In this document: positions 33,912 to 42,682 of the stretch, one piece after another
Layout of the letters: each line of letters starts with the position of its first letter
Numbering within the stretch: position 1 is the stretch's first letter
Origin: JAKAWM01 sp049966695
Lineage (GTDB): Bacteria > Actinomycetota > Acidimicrobiia > Acidimicrobiales > Palsa-688
DNA length: 64,000 bases
Assembly (NCBI GenBank): GCA_049966695.1
Contig: JBMFUG010000001.1
Span: forward strand, 1 to 64,000
Direction of reading: 5' to 3'
Notes under the pieces: model-generated
The model's input: only the letters and a program-made list of their open reading frames with translations
What the model was told of the DNA's origin: nothing
The model's database searches: none
Program-made: the position numbers and the translations under genes

Positions 33912-34031
33912 CACCCAGCCCTCGGCACAAGCGGAGGGGCCTCAGCGCATGGCACGGCAGGATAGGGGCCGGGCGGGCGTCGTCGCCCACCACCCAGCCA
34001 TCGCTACAAGCGGAGGGGGCGTCAGCGCATA
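33912..34031. repeat. ~40-bp imperfect direct repeat spanning the VirB4-like gene end
   Basis: CACCCAGCC(C/A)TCG at 33912 and 33991 begins two ~40-bp near-copies that include AAGCGGAGGGG and TCAGCGCAT. The second copy contains the stop of the VirB4-like gene, so the first is a duplicated gene end. The spacer 33782-34021 otherwise shows nothing clear. Confidence 0.55.
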
Positions 34032-35296
34032 GCGGAATCGGTATCTGTCAAAGCCAGCTCTTTGGGGGAAAGGTCGTGCTCTACAAGGTAGGAACGGGAG
34101 CCGACTTTCCAAAGCGCCACACCCCGGGGCAACTGGCCAAGCAGCTCGACCTCAGTGCCGGACAGCCCGAGCAGCCGGCCCGCTTGTTCAGCGTCTGCGG
34201 CTGCCTGGCCAAAGACCACCCGGGTTTCAGCGTCAGAAAGCAAGCCCACGGCCAGCCGCTCCTGCTGGGAACCCTCCCGACCTGCAGCCCGGAGGTCGGA
34301 AAGGCGGTGCACTACCGCGATGTTGGCCACCCCGTAGGACCTTGAAAGCTTGAAGGTCGCCCGTAGCCACTCGGCCGTCTCCAGCTGGCTGAGCAGCGCC
34401 CAGGCCTCGTCTAGTACCAAAAGGCGCTTCGCCGTTCGGCCACTGTCCCGTGACAACAGGGCGCTTTGCAACCAAGACATCGCACAGACCATGAGCAGGC
34501 CCAAAGCGGGGGAGCCGTAGATGAGCGACAGGTCGAGCACCACAAGCCGTCCCCCCAAGTCGGTACCGGGCGTGGTTTCTCCGTCGAACATCCCGGCCAA
34601 GTCGCCCTGCACCAGGCGCCGCAGCTCCAAGGCGAGCTGGCGGCCGTCCTGGCGCAAACCTTGCGCATCGGTCCCGAGCAAGCGAGCCTGGCTTTCCTCG
34701 GGGTTGAGCAGAGCCTCGGCGACAAGGGGAAGGGTCGGGACGCGAGCACGTGCCTCGGCTGCACCGAGCGCTACGTCCGCGGCGGCTCGCTCTTCGGGGA
34801 GCAAAGCCCTACCAAGCGAGCTGGCCAACAGGGCTGCCAACAGCTCGCACCGGCCTTGGTGGCCCCGCCCCGCGTCGGTGGGGGCGGCGTCAAACGGGTT
34901 GAGGCGCAGCCCAGCACCTGGGCCGATCTTAAGTGGGACCGTGCCGCAGGCGGCCGCGAGCCCTCCGTACTCACCCTTGGGGTCGAGGACCCAGCACTGG
35001 CGCCCAAAGGCAAGCTGGCGCCAAATGAAGCTCTTCACGAAGGCCGACTTGCCCCTCCCGATCTGGCCCATCACCACCATGTTCGGGCCCGTCAGCACGC
35101 CTGCCTCGTAGCATTCCCATGGGTCGAAGCAAAACGCGCTACCAGTCGCCTCACGGCCCAGGTAACAGGTTTGAGCGCCGAGCGGTTCGGGGGCAACGAA
35201 GGGGTAAATGGAGCGCACTTCGGCCGTGGTGGCCCGGTGTGCTGGGGGTAACCCCCTGCGCCTGGTCACACGCCCCGCCCGAACGGCATAGCCCAT
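34022..35296 (-). CDS. VirB4-like type IV secretion ATPase
   Basis: 424 aa. Walker A MGQIGRGKSAFVKS (~76-89), a DPKGEYGGL motif (~105-113), Walker B LLVLDEAWALL (~292-302) and an arginine-rich distal part match the C-terminal ATPase domain of VirB4/TraE. As in actinobacterial conjugative elements, the N-terminal half is replaced by a separate SCO6880 protein just upstream, whose gene overlaps this one by 31 nt. Powers pilus-like assembly or DNA transport at the membrane. No coupling ATPase (VirD4/TcpA) lies in the window. Confidence 0.88.
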   Translation of the reverse strand: MGYAVRAGRVTRRRGLPPAHRATTAEVRSIYPFVAPEPLGAQTCYLGREATGSAFCFDPWECYEAGVLTGPNMVVMGQIGRGKSAFVKSFIWRQLAFGRQCWVLDPKGEYGGLAAACGTVPLKIGPGAGLRLNPFDAAPTDAGRGHQGRCELLAALLASSLGRALLPEERAAADVALGAAEARARVPTLPLVAEALLNPEESQARLLGTDAQGLRQDGRQLALELRRLVQGDLAGMFDGETTPGTDLGGRLVVLDLSLIYGSPALGLLMVCAMSWLQSALLSRDSGRTAKRLLVLDEAWALLSQLETAEWLRATFKLSRSYGVANIAVVHRLSDLRAAGREGSQQERLAVGLLSDAETRVVFGQAAADAEQAGRLLGLSGTEVELLGQLPRGVALWKVGSRSYLVEHDLSPKELALTDTDSAMR

Positions 35297-36654
35297 GCCA
35301 AGGCCTCTTTTTGCTGGCCGTACAAGCAGCGCAAGCAGAGCCTCGCTGCTGAGGCCGCCCTCTCCAGCTGGGCACCCGCCTTGTCCAGGCCCGCCTCGTC
35401 ACTAGCGGAAATAGTGACATAGCCAGCGAGCTCGAAGGCTCCCCTGCCGTCGGCCAACAGGGCCTCTCGGCTCTCCAACGCCTCCGCCTTGCGGCGCTGC
35501 CGGGCCGTCTCGAGGAAGCCCCCCTGGGAACGCAGCTGCGAGTCCGCCAGCTGCGCTACTCGAGACGACTCGGCCTCCCTGGCTGCCCGCTCTGGTGGGA
35601 CCGGCGCCATGACGACCGAAAAGGCGCGGCTGCCCTCACTAAGCAATAGTGGGCTCAGGAAATCCGGGCCCACATGGCTACGTGGCCATTCCGCCACCCA
35701 GTAAGTCCGGTGCCATAAGCCGTCGACGCGCAGCGCGCTCCAATGTTCGTCGGTTACAAGCGGCCACTGGTAAGCGCCGGGGTGACATCGCCGAACAGGC
35801 CCGAGGAACGCCCCGACGGCAGCCGCAATGCCAGCGGCGTCAAGCGCCGGTTCGCAAGCGAAACCAGCACCGCGAAGCTGGGACCGCAAAGACGTGACCT
35901 CGTTTAGCAGGACCTCCAAGCCGTTCTGGCCACGCTTGCCGAGGCTGCCGTGCCAACGCACGGCCACCACAAGCAGGGTTTCGTGGCGCCACGACTTGGC
36001 GGCCTCGACGAGGCCTACGTGGTCCTGGTAGCTCGGGCTGCCCGGGTCACCTGCTTCCTCGAGACGGCGGAGCAAAGGCCCGTTATCGCCAGGGAGGTTC
36101 CGCTGGCACCACTGCAGACGGGCAAGCGAGCCGCTCTGGCTCGTCAGGGACTCGAGCACCGAAGCCCACGACGCCAACCTCTGTTGTTTGCCCTGCTCGT
36201 CCAAAAGACAAAACGCAGCACCGCGCGCCCGCAGCAGCGCTGCAGCCGTACCGTAGCGTTCGTCCAATAGCACGCCCAAGGCGCTCGGCCCCAAGCGCGC
36301 TTCGAGCTCAACGAGCTTGAGCCCTGGTGCAAGCAGCTTGGCCATTGCAAATTGCGGCCTTGCAAGAGCCAAGCCCGGCGGTGCTTGGGCCGCCGAACGA
36401 GGCCGGGCCAAAAACCGCGCTCCCAAAGCAAGCCAGGACATCAACGGCTTGCCCGCCACGGGACGGCACAGCAACGCCCCAAGCCCGATCACGCCGAGCG
36501 CTCCCACGGCACCGTCAGCGCCGTGGCCCCCGCTCAGCAAGCCGAGAGCGACCAACGCCGCCGAGGCGAGCACAGCGACCTGGGCGGCACTGAGCCCGAG
36601 CACCAAGCCCCCGCGCTCCAGAGGCTCGAAGCGGTAGCGGGCACCCTCAAGCAT
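35266..36654 (-). CDS. SCO6880-family conjugation protein (PrgI/VirB3-like membrane part)
   Basis: 462 aa. Two N-terminal helices (AAQVAVLASAALVALGLL and AVGALGVIGLGALL) then a long cytoplasmic region. The layout matches the SCO6880 family of actinobacterial conjugative elements, which combine a VirB3/PrgI-like membrane domain with the N-terminal domain of VirB4. Overlaps the downstream VirB4 ATPase by 31 nt and the upstream VirB6-like gene by 8 nt, so all are co-translated. Confidence 0.8.
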   Translation of the reverse strand: MLEGARYRFEPLERGGLVLGLSAAQVAVLASAALVALGLLSGGHGADGAVGALGVIGLGALLCRPVAGKPLMSWLALGARFLARPRSAAQAPPGLALARPQFAMAKLLAPGLKLVELEARLGPSALGVLLDERYGTAAALLRARGAAFCLLDEQGKQQRLASWASVLESLTSQSGSLARLQWCQRNLPGDNGPLLRRLEEAGDPGSPSYQDHVGLVEAAKSWRHETLLVVAVRWHGSLGKRGQNGLEVLLNEVTSLRSQLRGAGFACEPALDAAGIAAAVGAFLGPVRRCHPGAYQWPLVTDEHWSALRVDGLWHRTYWVAEWPRSHVGPDFLSPLLLSEGSRAFSVVMAPVPPERAAREAESSRVAQLADSQLRSQGGFLETARQRRKAEALESREALLADGRGAFELAGYVTISASDEAGLDKAGAQLERAASAARLCLRCLYGQQKEALAWAMPFGRGV

Positions 36655-37711
36655 CGCTCACCCGTGCGCTACCAGCATCGCCCGAGGGACTTCGAGCTGG
36701 GCCAAGGGGGTCGCCCCCGTTTGACACTTTGGCCAGCAACGTGCCAGTGAGGACGCTCGCCTCCCCTCCGACCGGGGCGGCAGCGCTAGAGCCTTTGACA
36801 TCAGCCAGTTTTGACATCGCCATTTGCACAGCTCGTTCGGCCCCGTGGAAAGGCCCGCGTGACAGCTCGTGCAGGTGCGCTATCGTCGCCACCTCGACCA
36901 CGGGGACAAGCTTGAGCACGGCCACGGGAGCGAACGCTGCAACAAGCAAGATGGCAATGCCTGTGACTAAGGTGCCAACACCGCCTTGGCCAGTTGTCAG
37001 GCTGTGAGCACCCAGGCACAGAGCGCCGACGATCACCGGTTTGGCCAGGAGCAGAGCGACGAGCACTTCGAGCAGCCTCTTGGCCCAGTGGGCGGTCGCT
37101 GGCCAAATGAGCCCCGCCAGCGCAAGCGGCATGAACAAGACAGCTAGCTCGATGGCTGCCGCCCGCAGGGCCAGCTCCACCCAGATCACTAAGGCTCCTG
37201 CCATGAAAACGAGGGAGAAGAACACGGTAGCTGGCCCGCTCGTGACCAGTTGGACGATGGCCTGTGGCACCAAAGCCAAGTACAGCCCGTGCAGGTTTGG
37301 GCTGACAGCCCTTTGGACCTCCTGGGAAAGCGCGTCTGTGACCTGGAGGCCGAGGTTGGTCAGGTCGACTACGAGGAAGCCCCCAAAAAACGCCAATGGC
37401 AAGCATGCGAACCAGGCACGAGCAAGCCGGCGCATGTCCTGGCGCAACAAGGCGCCAATGGTGGCAGCGAAAAGAAGGGGCGCCACCACCAGCTCCTCGA
37501 CTGGCAGCATCTTGCCCATAGCCGACAAGAACCAGGGCTCGGTCACAGCCGGCGCCGTCGAGGCGGTCATGGCCTGGCCGATGACGTTGCTCGTCATCCA
37601 CACAGCACCGTGGGCTAGCCACTTGGCTAAGAACCCGAAGAAAGCACTGACGATTTTGCCGACCAGCACGCTCGTCGGCACCGTTACAGGTAGCCCTATA
37701 GGCGCCGGCAT
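36647..37711 (-). CDS. VirB6/TrbL-like membrane channel protein
   Basis: 354 aa from ATG 37711, which overlaps the preceding gene's TGA (ATGA); the longer frame to 37858 would run over that gene. Six or more helices (LLFAATIGALL, LPLAFFGGFLVV, ALVIWVELALRAAAIELAVLFMPLALAGLIW, ILLVAAFAPVAVLKLVPVV). The 'RAAAIELAVLFMPLALAGL' and 'FAPVAVLKLVPVVE' stretches are typical of actinobacterial TrbL/VirB6-like proteins. Acidic, disordered C-terminus. Forms the inner-membrane part of the secretion channel. Confidence 0.75.
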   Translation of the reverse strand: MPAPIGLPVTVPTSVLVGKIVSAFFGFLAKWLAHGAVWMTSNVIGQAMTASTAPAVTEPWFLSAMGKMLPVEELVVAPLLFAATIGALLRQDMRRLARAWFACLPLAFFGGFLVVDLTNLGLQVTDALSQEVQRAVSPNLHGLYLALVPQAIVQLVTSGPATVFFSLVFMAGALVIWVELALRAAAIELAVLFMPLALAGLIWPATAHWAKRLLEVLVALLLAKPVIVGALCLGAHSLTTGQGGVGTLVTGIAILLVAAFAPVAVLKLVPVVEVATIAHLHELSRGPFHGAERAVQMAMSKLADVKGSSAAAPVGGEASVLTGTLLAKVSNGGDPLGPARSPSGDAGSARVSDA

Positions 37712-38028
37712 CAGTGGAGGTTCTGGCCTTGGGTATAGAAAAAGCTGACCAAGTACGGCCCGGCCCCCACCAGCAAAGCGGCGACGCCCGAGACGATGAC
37801 GCCCTTCCTCCCGTTGTAAGACTGCTGGTAGTTGTGGGAAAAGTGCCCGAAGGCCCATATGACACCGCCGGCGAAAATGCCGACTATCGAGGCCAGGAGG
37901 GCCCAGTGGCCTATACCACTGGCCAAGCTCTCAAGGGTCGAGCTGCCGGGGAGGTCACCCGTCTGCGACGGGTCGACGGTGATGTTGGTCGAGCTCGCAG
38001 CGACCAGGTAGGCGAGCAACGAGCGCAT
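37711..38028 (-). CDS. Small two-helix membrane protein, pilin-like (VirB2/DUF6112 position)
   Basis: 105 aa, ATG with a strong AAGGAG site. An N-terminal polar region is followed by two helices (LLASIVGIFAGGVIWAFGHF and GVIVSGVAALLVGAGPYLVSFF) separated by a short basic loop (NGRKG). This is the size and layout of VirB2/TrbC pilins and of small DUF6112-type proteins at the head of actinobacterial conjugation operons. First gene of the secretion operon; divergent from the relaxase. Confidence 0.6.
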   Translation of the reverse strand: MRSLLAYLVAASSTNITVDPSQTGDLPGSSTLESLASGIGHWALLASIVGIFAGGVIWAFGHFSHNYQQSYNGRKGVIVSGVAALLVGAGPYLVSFFYTQGQNLH

Positions 38029-38059
38029 AGCGGCTCCTTACGTGTGCAGGTCCAGTGAC

Positions 38060-38097
38060 GGGGCGCTAGCCCGATGGAGGGGCGCCAGCCCGATGGA
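38060..38097. repeat. Tandem 19-bp repeat beside the relaxase gene
   Basis: GGGGCGCYAGCCCGATGGA occurs twice back to back (38060-38078, 38079-38097) in the 152-nt spacer between the divergent secretion operon and relaxase gene. Repeats next to a relaxase often belong to the transfer origin; an AT-rich stretch follows at 38140-38180. oriT role is a guess. Confidence 0.55.
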
Positions 38098-38180
38098 GCA
38101 GGCCGGTGCCTGCGAGCGGCACAGTGGCAACCGACTTGCCCTTTCCATATCTTTACATGTGTTTGATAGAGTTTCAAGTG

Positions 38181-40802
38181 ATGTTAGTCCTTAGCGCCAT
38201 ATCCGCTTCTAGCGTGCCCTATTGGTCGCGCACGGCGGCCCACAGCACTTGGCTGGGCGAAGGTGCCCACGCCCTCGGGTTGACGGGCGAAGTCGGCTGT
38301 GACGACCTTCGCCAAGTCCTTTTGGGCCGCTCTCCAGGTGGTGGCCCACTGGTGCCCCGGCCTAGCTCGCGACGGCGTCACGGCTGGGACATGGTGCTCG
38401 CCGCTCCCAAGTCCGTCTCCCTCCTTGCAGCCACGCTCAGCCCGGCTCCTGCACAGGAGGTGCGAGAGGCCTTCCGCCAAGCGGTCACAGACACAGTGGC
38501 ACTGGCACAACAGCGCGCCGTTAAGTTACGACGGGCTGGTCGCCAGGTACCGGGCCAAGCAGTCGTAGCTGCCTTCGAGCATTTGGAAAGCAATGCCGGG
38601 GATCCTCACCTGCACTGCCATGCAGTGCTCGCCAACCTGGGCTTTTGCCCCGAGATTGGGTGGGGGTGCCTGGTACAAGGACCGTTGTGGCTCTGGCGCG
38701 AAGCACTGGGAGCTGGGTTCCAGCTGGCATTGCGAGAAAGGCTGCGCGAGACGGGCCTCGGCTTTAGCTGGCGCCTGTCACCAGGTGGCCTGGGCGAGTT
38801 GACAAGCGTCCCAGAGGAGGCCATAAGAGCCTCCAGCTCACGCTCTCTGGCAGTGCTGGCTGAGAGCCGTTCGTTCGGGGCAGCTTCCAGTGCCTCAAGC
38901 CGGGTAGCCCAAGGCGCGACACGGCCGTCCGCGTCCCAGCGCTCGCACCAGGGCCGCCTATCGGGCACGCCACAAGCCAGCAGCCTCAGCGAGAAAATTG
39001 TCCGAGCCGCCAGGGACCAGCCCGCCCAACCGTCGCCTCCACCATCTGACCAGCTTGTGACCAAAGCCCTAGCCGCTCGGGCTTCTAACTTCAAAGAGCC
39101 GGACGTCCTCGTAGCCCTCGCCGAGACCAGCACGTGCCTTAACTTGCCAGAGGCCGCAGCCTGGTCCTCTCAGTGGTGCGCGGCTCAACGCCTCGCTACG
39201 AGTAGCCAACAAGGCAAGGGCCTTCGCACGAGCGCTTTCGCCGACGCTTTGGACCGCCACGTCTTCGACGCCGCGTTCGAGGCGCGTTTGGCCCATATGG
39301 CCCAAGTGGACCGCCACCTGGCCGGACAACAGCTGGAGTCGCTCGGTGCCCACGGCCCCATAGCCGTGGCGGCTGCCCAGCTGGCCTGCGGGGGCGAGGG
39401 CGTGGCTGTCGTCCCACGAGCGCCCTGGCTGGCCCAAGCAGCGTGCATCGACGCTGCCCGCAGCACCTGGCAAGCAGCCGGCTTCGCTGTAGAGGTGATG
39501 GTGCCTACCGACATCGCCGCACTTCGCTGGCGGCCCCTCACTTCGCTGCGCCCAACGGACACGGTCGGGGGGTGGGACCGGGGGCGCACACGCCAACGAG
39601 TGCTGGTAGTCGACGCGGCGGACCATCTCAGCCCCCTTGCGCTAGCCAAATTGGTAGACGAAGCAGGAGCCAGCACTACCAAGCTCGTCCTTGTGGTAGG
39701 CGGCACCCAGCCCGGCCGAGGCCCGTGCCTTTCTAGCTCCCTGGACAGGCTGCAAGATGAGCTCGCCCAAGGTGCACTTCATGAGCTCCCCGAACCAGGA
39801 CAGCTTTTAGCCGCCGGGCCCACCGGCGGCTTTTCGCTTGCTACGGGCCAATTGCCAGCGAACCCCGGCATTTCAGTCCCAGGGATCGGCGTCAGTGGTG
39901 CCTTTACAGGCATGGACGCTATAGCCCACTTGACTGCGGCCTGGCGCTCCCAGGGCGGTCGAGCCGTCATGGTCGCCTATGGCCCCCCTGAAGCCGAAGC
40001 CCTCAACGTGCTAGCACGCTCGGCCTTGCTGGCAACAGGAGCCTTAGGGAACGGCACAGTGCTTGCGCGCCAAGCTCCTCACGGCTACCAGCCCGATGCG
40101 CTGAAGGCGAGCCTGCCAACGGGCCGACCGCCGGTTGTCCGCTTAGGCTCCCGCGAGTACGCGCTTGGTGAGAAGGTCATGGCCCTTAGGCGCTTCGGGA
40201 CAGTCCGTGCAGCGACGTGGGGCAGCGTCGTGGCGCTCGGGAGGGCCTCTGTGACCGTAGAGTGGAGCAGCGTGCGTGGACCAGCCCGTTCGGAGGTGGG
40301 GCCAGAGCAGGCAGCCTCTTTGGGGTACGGTTACGCTACGACGGTCCCCTACCTGAAGGCCTGGGCCGGCCGAGGCACTGCGCCCAGTCTGAAAGCCAGC
40401 CAAGAACAGGGCCGCCAGGCCAAGCTCCTGGTACTAGGCGACCCACTGGGACTTGGGAGCGTGCACCGCCACGTTGCGGCTGCCTGGGTCGCTGTTGCTT
40501 CGCCCACCGCACTTGCTCTTTGCAGACCGGGTGCCCGGCAGCGGGCGGGCGCTGGAGAGCTGGCCGTGAGCTGGCCAGACGAAGAAATGTTGCAGCGCGC
40601 CGGGCCGCGGCCGCTCAGCCGTGCGTCGCGTCAACACTGGGAACGGGAAGTGGCACATTATGCCCACCAACGCGTGAACGGGCTGGTGCTGGGCCGACCG
40701 CTTTCACCCGGGCTCAGCCGCTCGCCATCCTCCGGCCTGGGCAACCAGCTTTCTCCCCTCGCGCGCCGAGCCGGGCCGCCCCGGGCCCTGTCGCTTCGGT
40801 GA
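38181..40802 (+). CDS. MobF (TrwC-type) relaxase with a degenerate helicase half
   Basis: 873 aa from ATG 38181 (MLVLSAISASSVPYW), matching the usual TrwC N-terminus; a longer frame to 38106 exists. Nicks and covalently binds DNA at oriT. Relaxase part: Tyr14, WLGEGAHALGLTG, VLAAPKSVSLLAA and the metal triad in DPHLHCHAVLANL (H143, H145, H147). The RecD-like part (~330-650) keeps the layout, but Walker A is replaced by VVPRAPWLAQ (~410) and Walker B reads LVVDAADHL (~474), lacking the DE pair. Helicase activity is therefore unlikely. Shorter than usual TraI (>1,000 aa). Confidence 0.85.
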   Translation: MLVLSAISASSVPYWSRTAAHSTWLGEGAHALGLTGEVGCDDLRQVLLGRSPGGGPLVPRPSSRRRHGWDMVLAAPKSVSLLAATLSPAPAQEVREAFRQAVTDTVALAQQRAVKLRRAGRQVPGQAVVAAFEHLESNAGDPHLHCHAVLANLGFCPEIGWGCLVQGPLWLWREALGAGFQLALRERLRETGLGFSWRLSPGGLGELTSVPEEAIRASSSRSLAVLAESRSFGAASSASSRVAQGATRPSASQRSHQGRLSGTPQASSLSEKIVRAARDQPAQPSPPPSDQLVTKALAARASNFKEPDVLVALAETSTCLNLPEAAAWSSQWCAAQRLATSSQQGKGLRTSAFADALDRHVFDAAFEARLAHMAQVDRHLAGQQLESLGAHGPIAVAAAQLACGGEGVAVVPRAPWLAQAACIDAARSTWQAAGFAVEVMVPTDIAALRWRPLTSLRPTDTVGGWDRGRTRQRVLVVDAADHLSPLALAKLVDEAGASTTKLVLVVGGTQPGRGPCLSSSLDRLQDELAQGALHELPEPGQLLAAGPTGGFSLATGQLPANPGISVPGIGVSGAFTGMDAIAHLTAAWRSQGGRAVMVAYGPPEAEALNVLARSALLATGALGNGTVLARQAPHGYQPDALKASLPTGRPPVVRLGSREYALGEKVMALRRFGTVRAATWGSVVALGRASVTVEWSSVRGPARSEVGPEQAASLGYGYATTVPYLKAWAGRGTAPSLKASQEQGRQAKLLVLGDPLGLGSVHRHVAAAWVAVASPTALALCRPGARQRAGAGELAVSWPDEEMLQRAGPRPLSRASRQHWEREVAHYAHQRVNGLVLGRPLSPGLSRSPSSGLGNQLSPLARRAGPPRALSLR

Positions 40803-40830
40803 GCTCGCCTGGGCACTGGAGCGAGCGCTT

Positions 40831-42111
40831 TTGTGCGCTCTGGCTGGGGAGGTGAGCGCGCCTCTGCCTAGCCACGGGCGCGAAGATGCCCGAGTGGGCT
40901 GGCTGAAGGCACTTCGGCGCTACTGGAGGCCGCTTCGTGCCGTCGTTGGCCTGGCCCTGGTGGGAGTGGCAGTCTGGGCGTTGACGGGCAAGTCCAGCGA
41001 GCTGTCGGGCGCGACCACGTTCCTGGAGAACCCGCACTGGGGCTGGCTTGTCCTGGCTGCCGGTGCAGAACTGGCCTCTTTTATGGCAGCGGCTGCCCTG
41101 CAAATGGTCTTGTTGAAAGCGGGCGAAGTCCACGTTCGCCTCCGCAAGCTCACTGCGGTCACCTTCGCAAGCAACTCTGTGCAAGCGGCACTCCCAGTAG
41201 GAGCAGCTTTCGCGGGCTTGTACCTCTTCCGCCAGTACCAGTTCCTGGGTGCAGACGAGATATTGGCTGGGTGGGTGGTGATAGCGACTTCCATGGTCGC
41301 GTTCGCGGTCATAGCGGGCCTGGCAGGCGTGGCGCTCTCCTTGGCAGCCTCCACCGGTACCACGTTCGACCTTGTCGGGGTGATCGTCGGGGTCGTGGCA
41401 TTAGCCATGGTGGCGGTCGCCGTCTGGGCCAACAGGGCCCGCCTCTACGAACCCGCAGCCCGGGCTGTGAGCGCCCTCGAAAGGGCCCTTCACCGCCCCG
41501 CCGGCCAGCTAAGGGGGCCTTTGCACGTCGGTTTCGAGCGGGTGCGCACCATTGCCCCGACCCGTAGAGAGTGGACAGAGGCTTGGGTGGCGAGCTTGGT
41601 CAACTGGCTGGCCGACTGCAGCGCACTGGGTTTTGCGTTCCTGGCAGTTGGAGGCGGTGTCCCATGGCGGGGGCTTCTGCTTGCCTACTGCGGCGCGCAG
41701 CTGGCCACGCTCCTGCCAGTCACGCCCGGCGGCCTCGGTGTCGTGGAGGGCAGCCTTACCGTGGCATTGGTCGCGTTCGGCGGGGGCAAGGCGACGACGG
41801 TCGCTGCTGTACTGTTTTACAGGCTCTTTAGCTTTTGGGTGCCCCTGCCGGTGGGTGCCGCTTGTTACCTAGGCCTGTCGCACGTCCGTCGTCGGGCCCT
41901 TCGGCCGGGTGGCGCAACGTCGCCAGGCGGCCCGGTCCCCGCTACTGGCCAAAGCGCTCGTCCTGGGGCACCTACTGCCACAGGGACAGCTAACTACGCC
42001 GCCCAGCCCACCGGGACCGCTAACGCCGCGCTTGCAGGTAGTGGCACCGAAAAGCACTCCGGGGCCGGCAATGCCGCGCTGGCAGGTGGGACTGGAGAGG
42101 GGGCATCATGA
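40831..42111 (+). CDS. UPF0104/LPG-synthase-type integral membrane protein
   Basis: 426 aa, GTG start. Eight helices in the pattern of the lysylphosphatidylglycerol synthase transmembrane (flippase) family: FASNSVQAALPVGAAFAGLYLFRQY, WLADCSALGFAFLAVGG, and LLPVTPGGLGVVEGSLTVAL, the most conserved block. No cytoplasmic aminoacyltransferase domain, so it may act in lipid or polyprenol handling. The final ~70 residues are a low-complexity Ala/Gly/Thr tail with NAALAG repeats. The stop overlaps the next ATG (ATGA). Confidence 0.82.
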   Translation: MCALAGEVSAPLPSHGREDARVGWLKALRRYWRPLRAVVGLALVGVAVWALTGKSSELSGATTFLENPHWGWLVLAAGAELASFMAAAALQMVLLKAGEVHVRLRKLTAVTFASNSVQAALPVGAAFAGLYLFRQYQFLGADEILAGWVVIATSMVAFAVIAGLAGVALSLAASTGTTFDLVGVIVGVVALAMVAVAVWANRARLYEPAARAVSALERALHRPAGQLRGPLHVGFERVRTIAPTRREWTEAWVASLVNWLADCSALGFAFLAVGGGVPWRGLLLAYCGAQLATLLPVTPGGLGVVEGSLTVALVAFGGGKATTVAAVLFYRLFSFWVPLPVGAACYLGLSHVRRRALRPGGATSPGGPVPATGQSARPGAPTATGTANYAAQPTGTANAALAGSGTEKHSGAGNAALAGGTGEGAS

Positions 42112-42578
42112 TCAAGTTGAGCGATCGCCGCTGGCCGGTTGCCCGAGCGCTAGCCGGTGCCGTCGTCGTAGCCCTGCTGGCAGTCGGGCTTGGAGGGTGC
42201 TACCACCCCAAGCCGCCCACTGGGCTGGCCGATTGCTACGAAGGCATCCCCCTGGCAGAAGCAGCCCTCAACTCCCCCGACCGCGACTACCGCCTAGAGG
42301 GGGTAAAGCTGGTCGACCCCCAGGTGCTCGAAAGGCTCGTCCGGCGTCGCTACCCCCACAGCGCCCATGGCCCGACCTCTGCCACAGTCAAGCCCGGCAC
42401 CAGTGTGTGCGCCTTTGCTTTTACTGGCACCTTCGCTGCTGGACAGGTGGCGGGTTCTCCGCCAGGCACTTCAGGCGGCGCTGCCATCGTGCTGGTCACG
42501 GTCGACAGGAAGCTGCTGTTCAGCTTCGTACTGGCGAAGCTGCCCACTCGCTTCAGCCGCCCTTTCGCCGGTGCCTGA
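42108..42578 (+). CDS. Small lipoprotein of unknown function
   Basis: 156 aa. Signal peptide with lipobox LGGC (cleavage before C31), then ~125 exported residues with two further cysteines (DCYEG, VCAFAF) that may form a disulfide. No recognised domain. Coupled by ATGA overlap to the UPF0104 membrane protein, suggesting a shared envelope function. Confidence 0.75.
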   Translation: MIKLSDRRWPVARALAGAVVVALLAVGLGGCYHPKPPTGLADCYEGIPLAEAALNSPDRDYRLEGVKLVDPQVLERLVRRRYPHSAHGPTSATVKPGTSVCAFAFTGTFAAGQVAGSPPGTSGGAAIVLVTVDRKLLFSFVLAKLPTRFSRPFAGA

Positions 42579-42682
42579 CGACGGCAAAGCCCGCACCAGG
42601 CCCCGAGAGGCTCGCTGGTCGGCCCGAGACCGGCGACGCGCCGTACCAGGACTGGCGCGGTGGGCTTAGGTAACCAGTCGCC

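Noticed and set aside
38606..39133. Minus-strand open frame inside the relaxase gene
   Set aside because: Antisense shadow; the plus strand carries the HxHxH relaxase motif and continuous family similarity.
34022..40802. Complete integrative conjugative element
   Set aside because: No integrase, excisionase, coupling protein or flanking att repeats are visible, so it is described as a module only.
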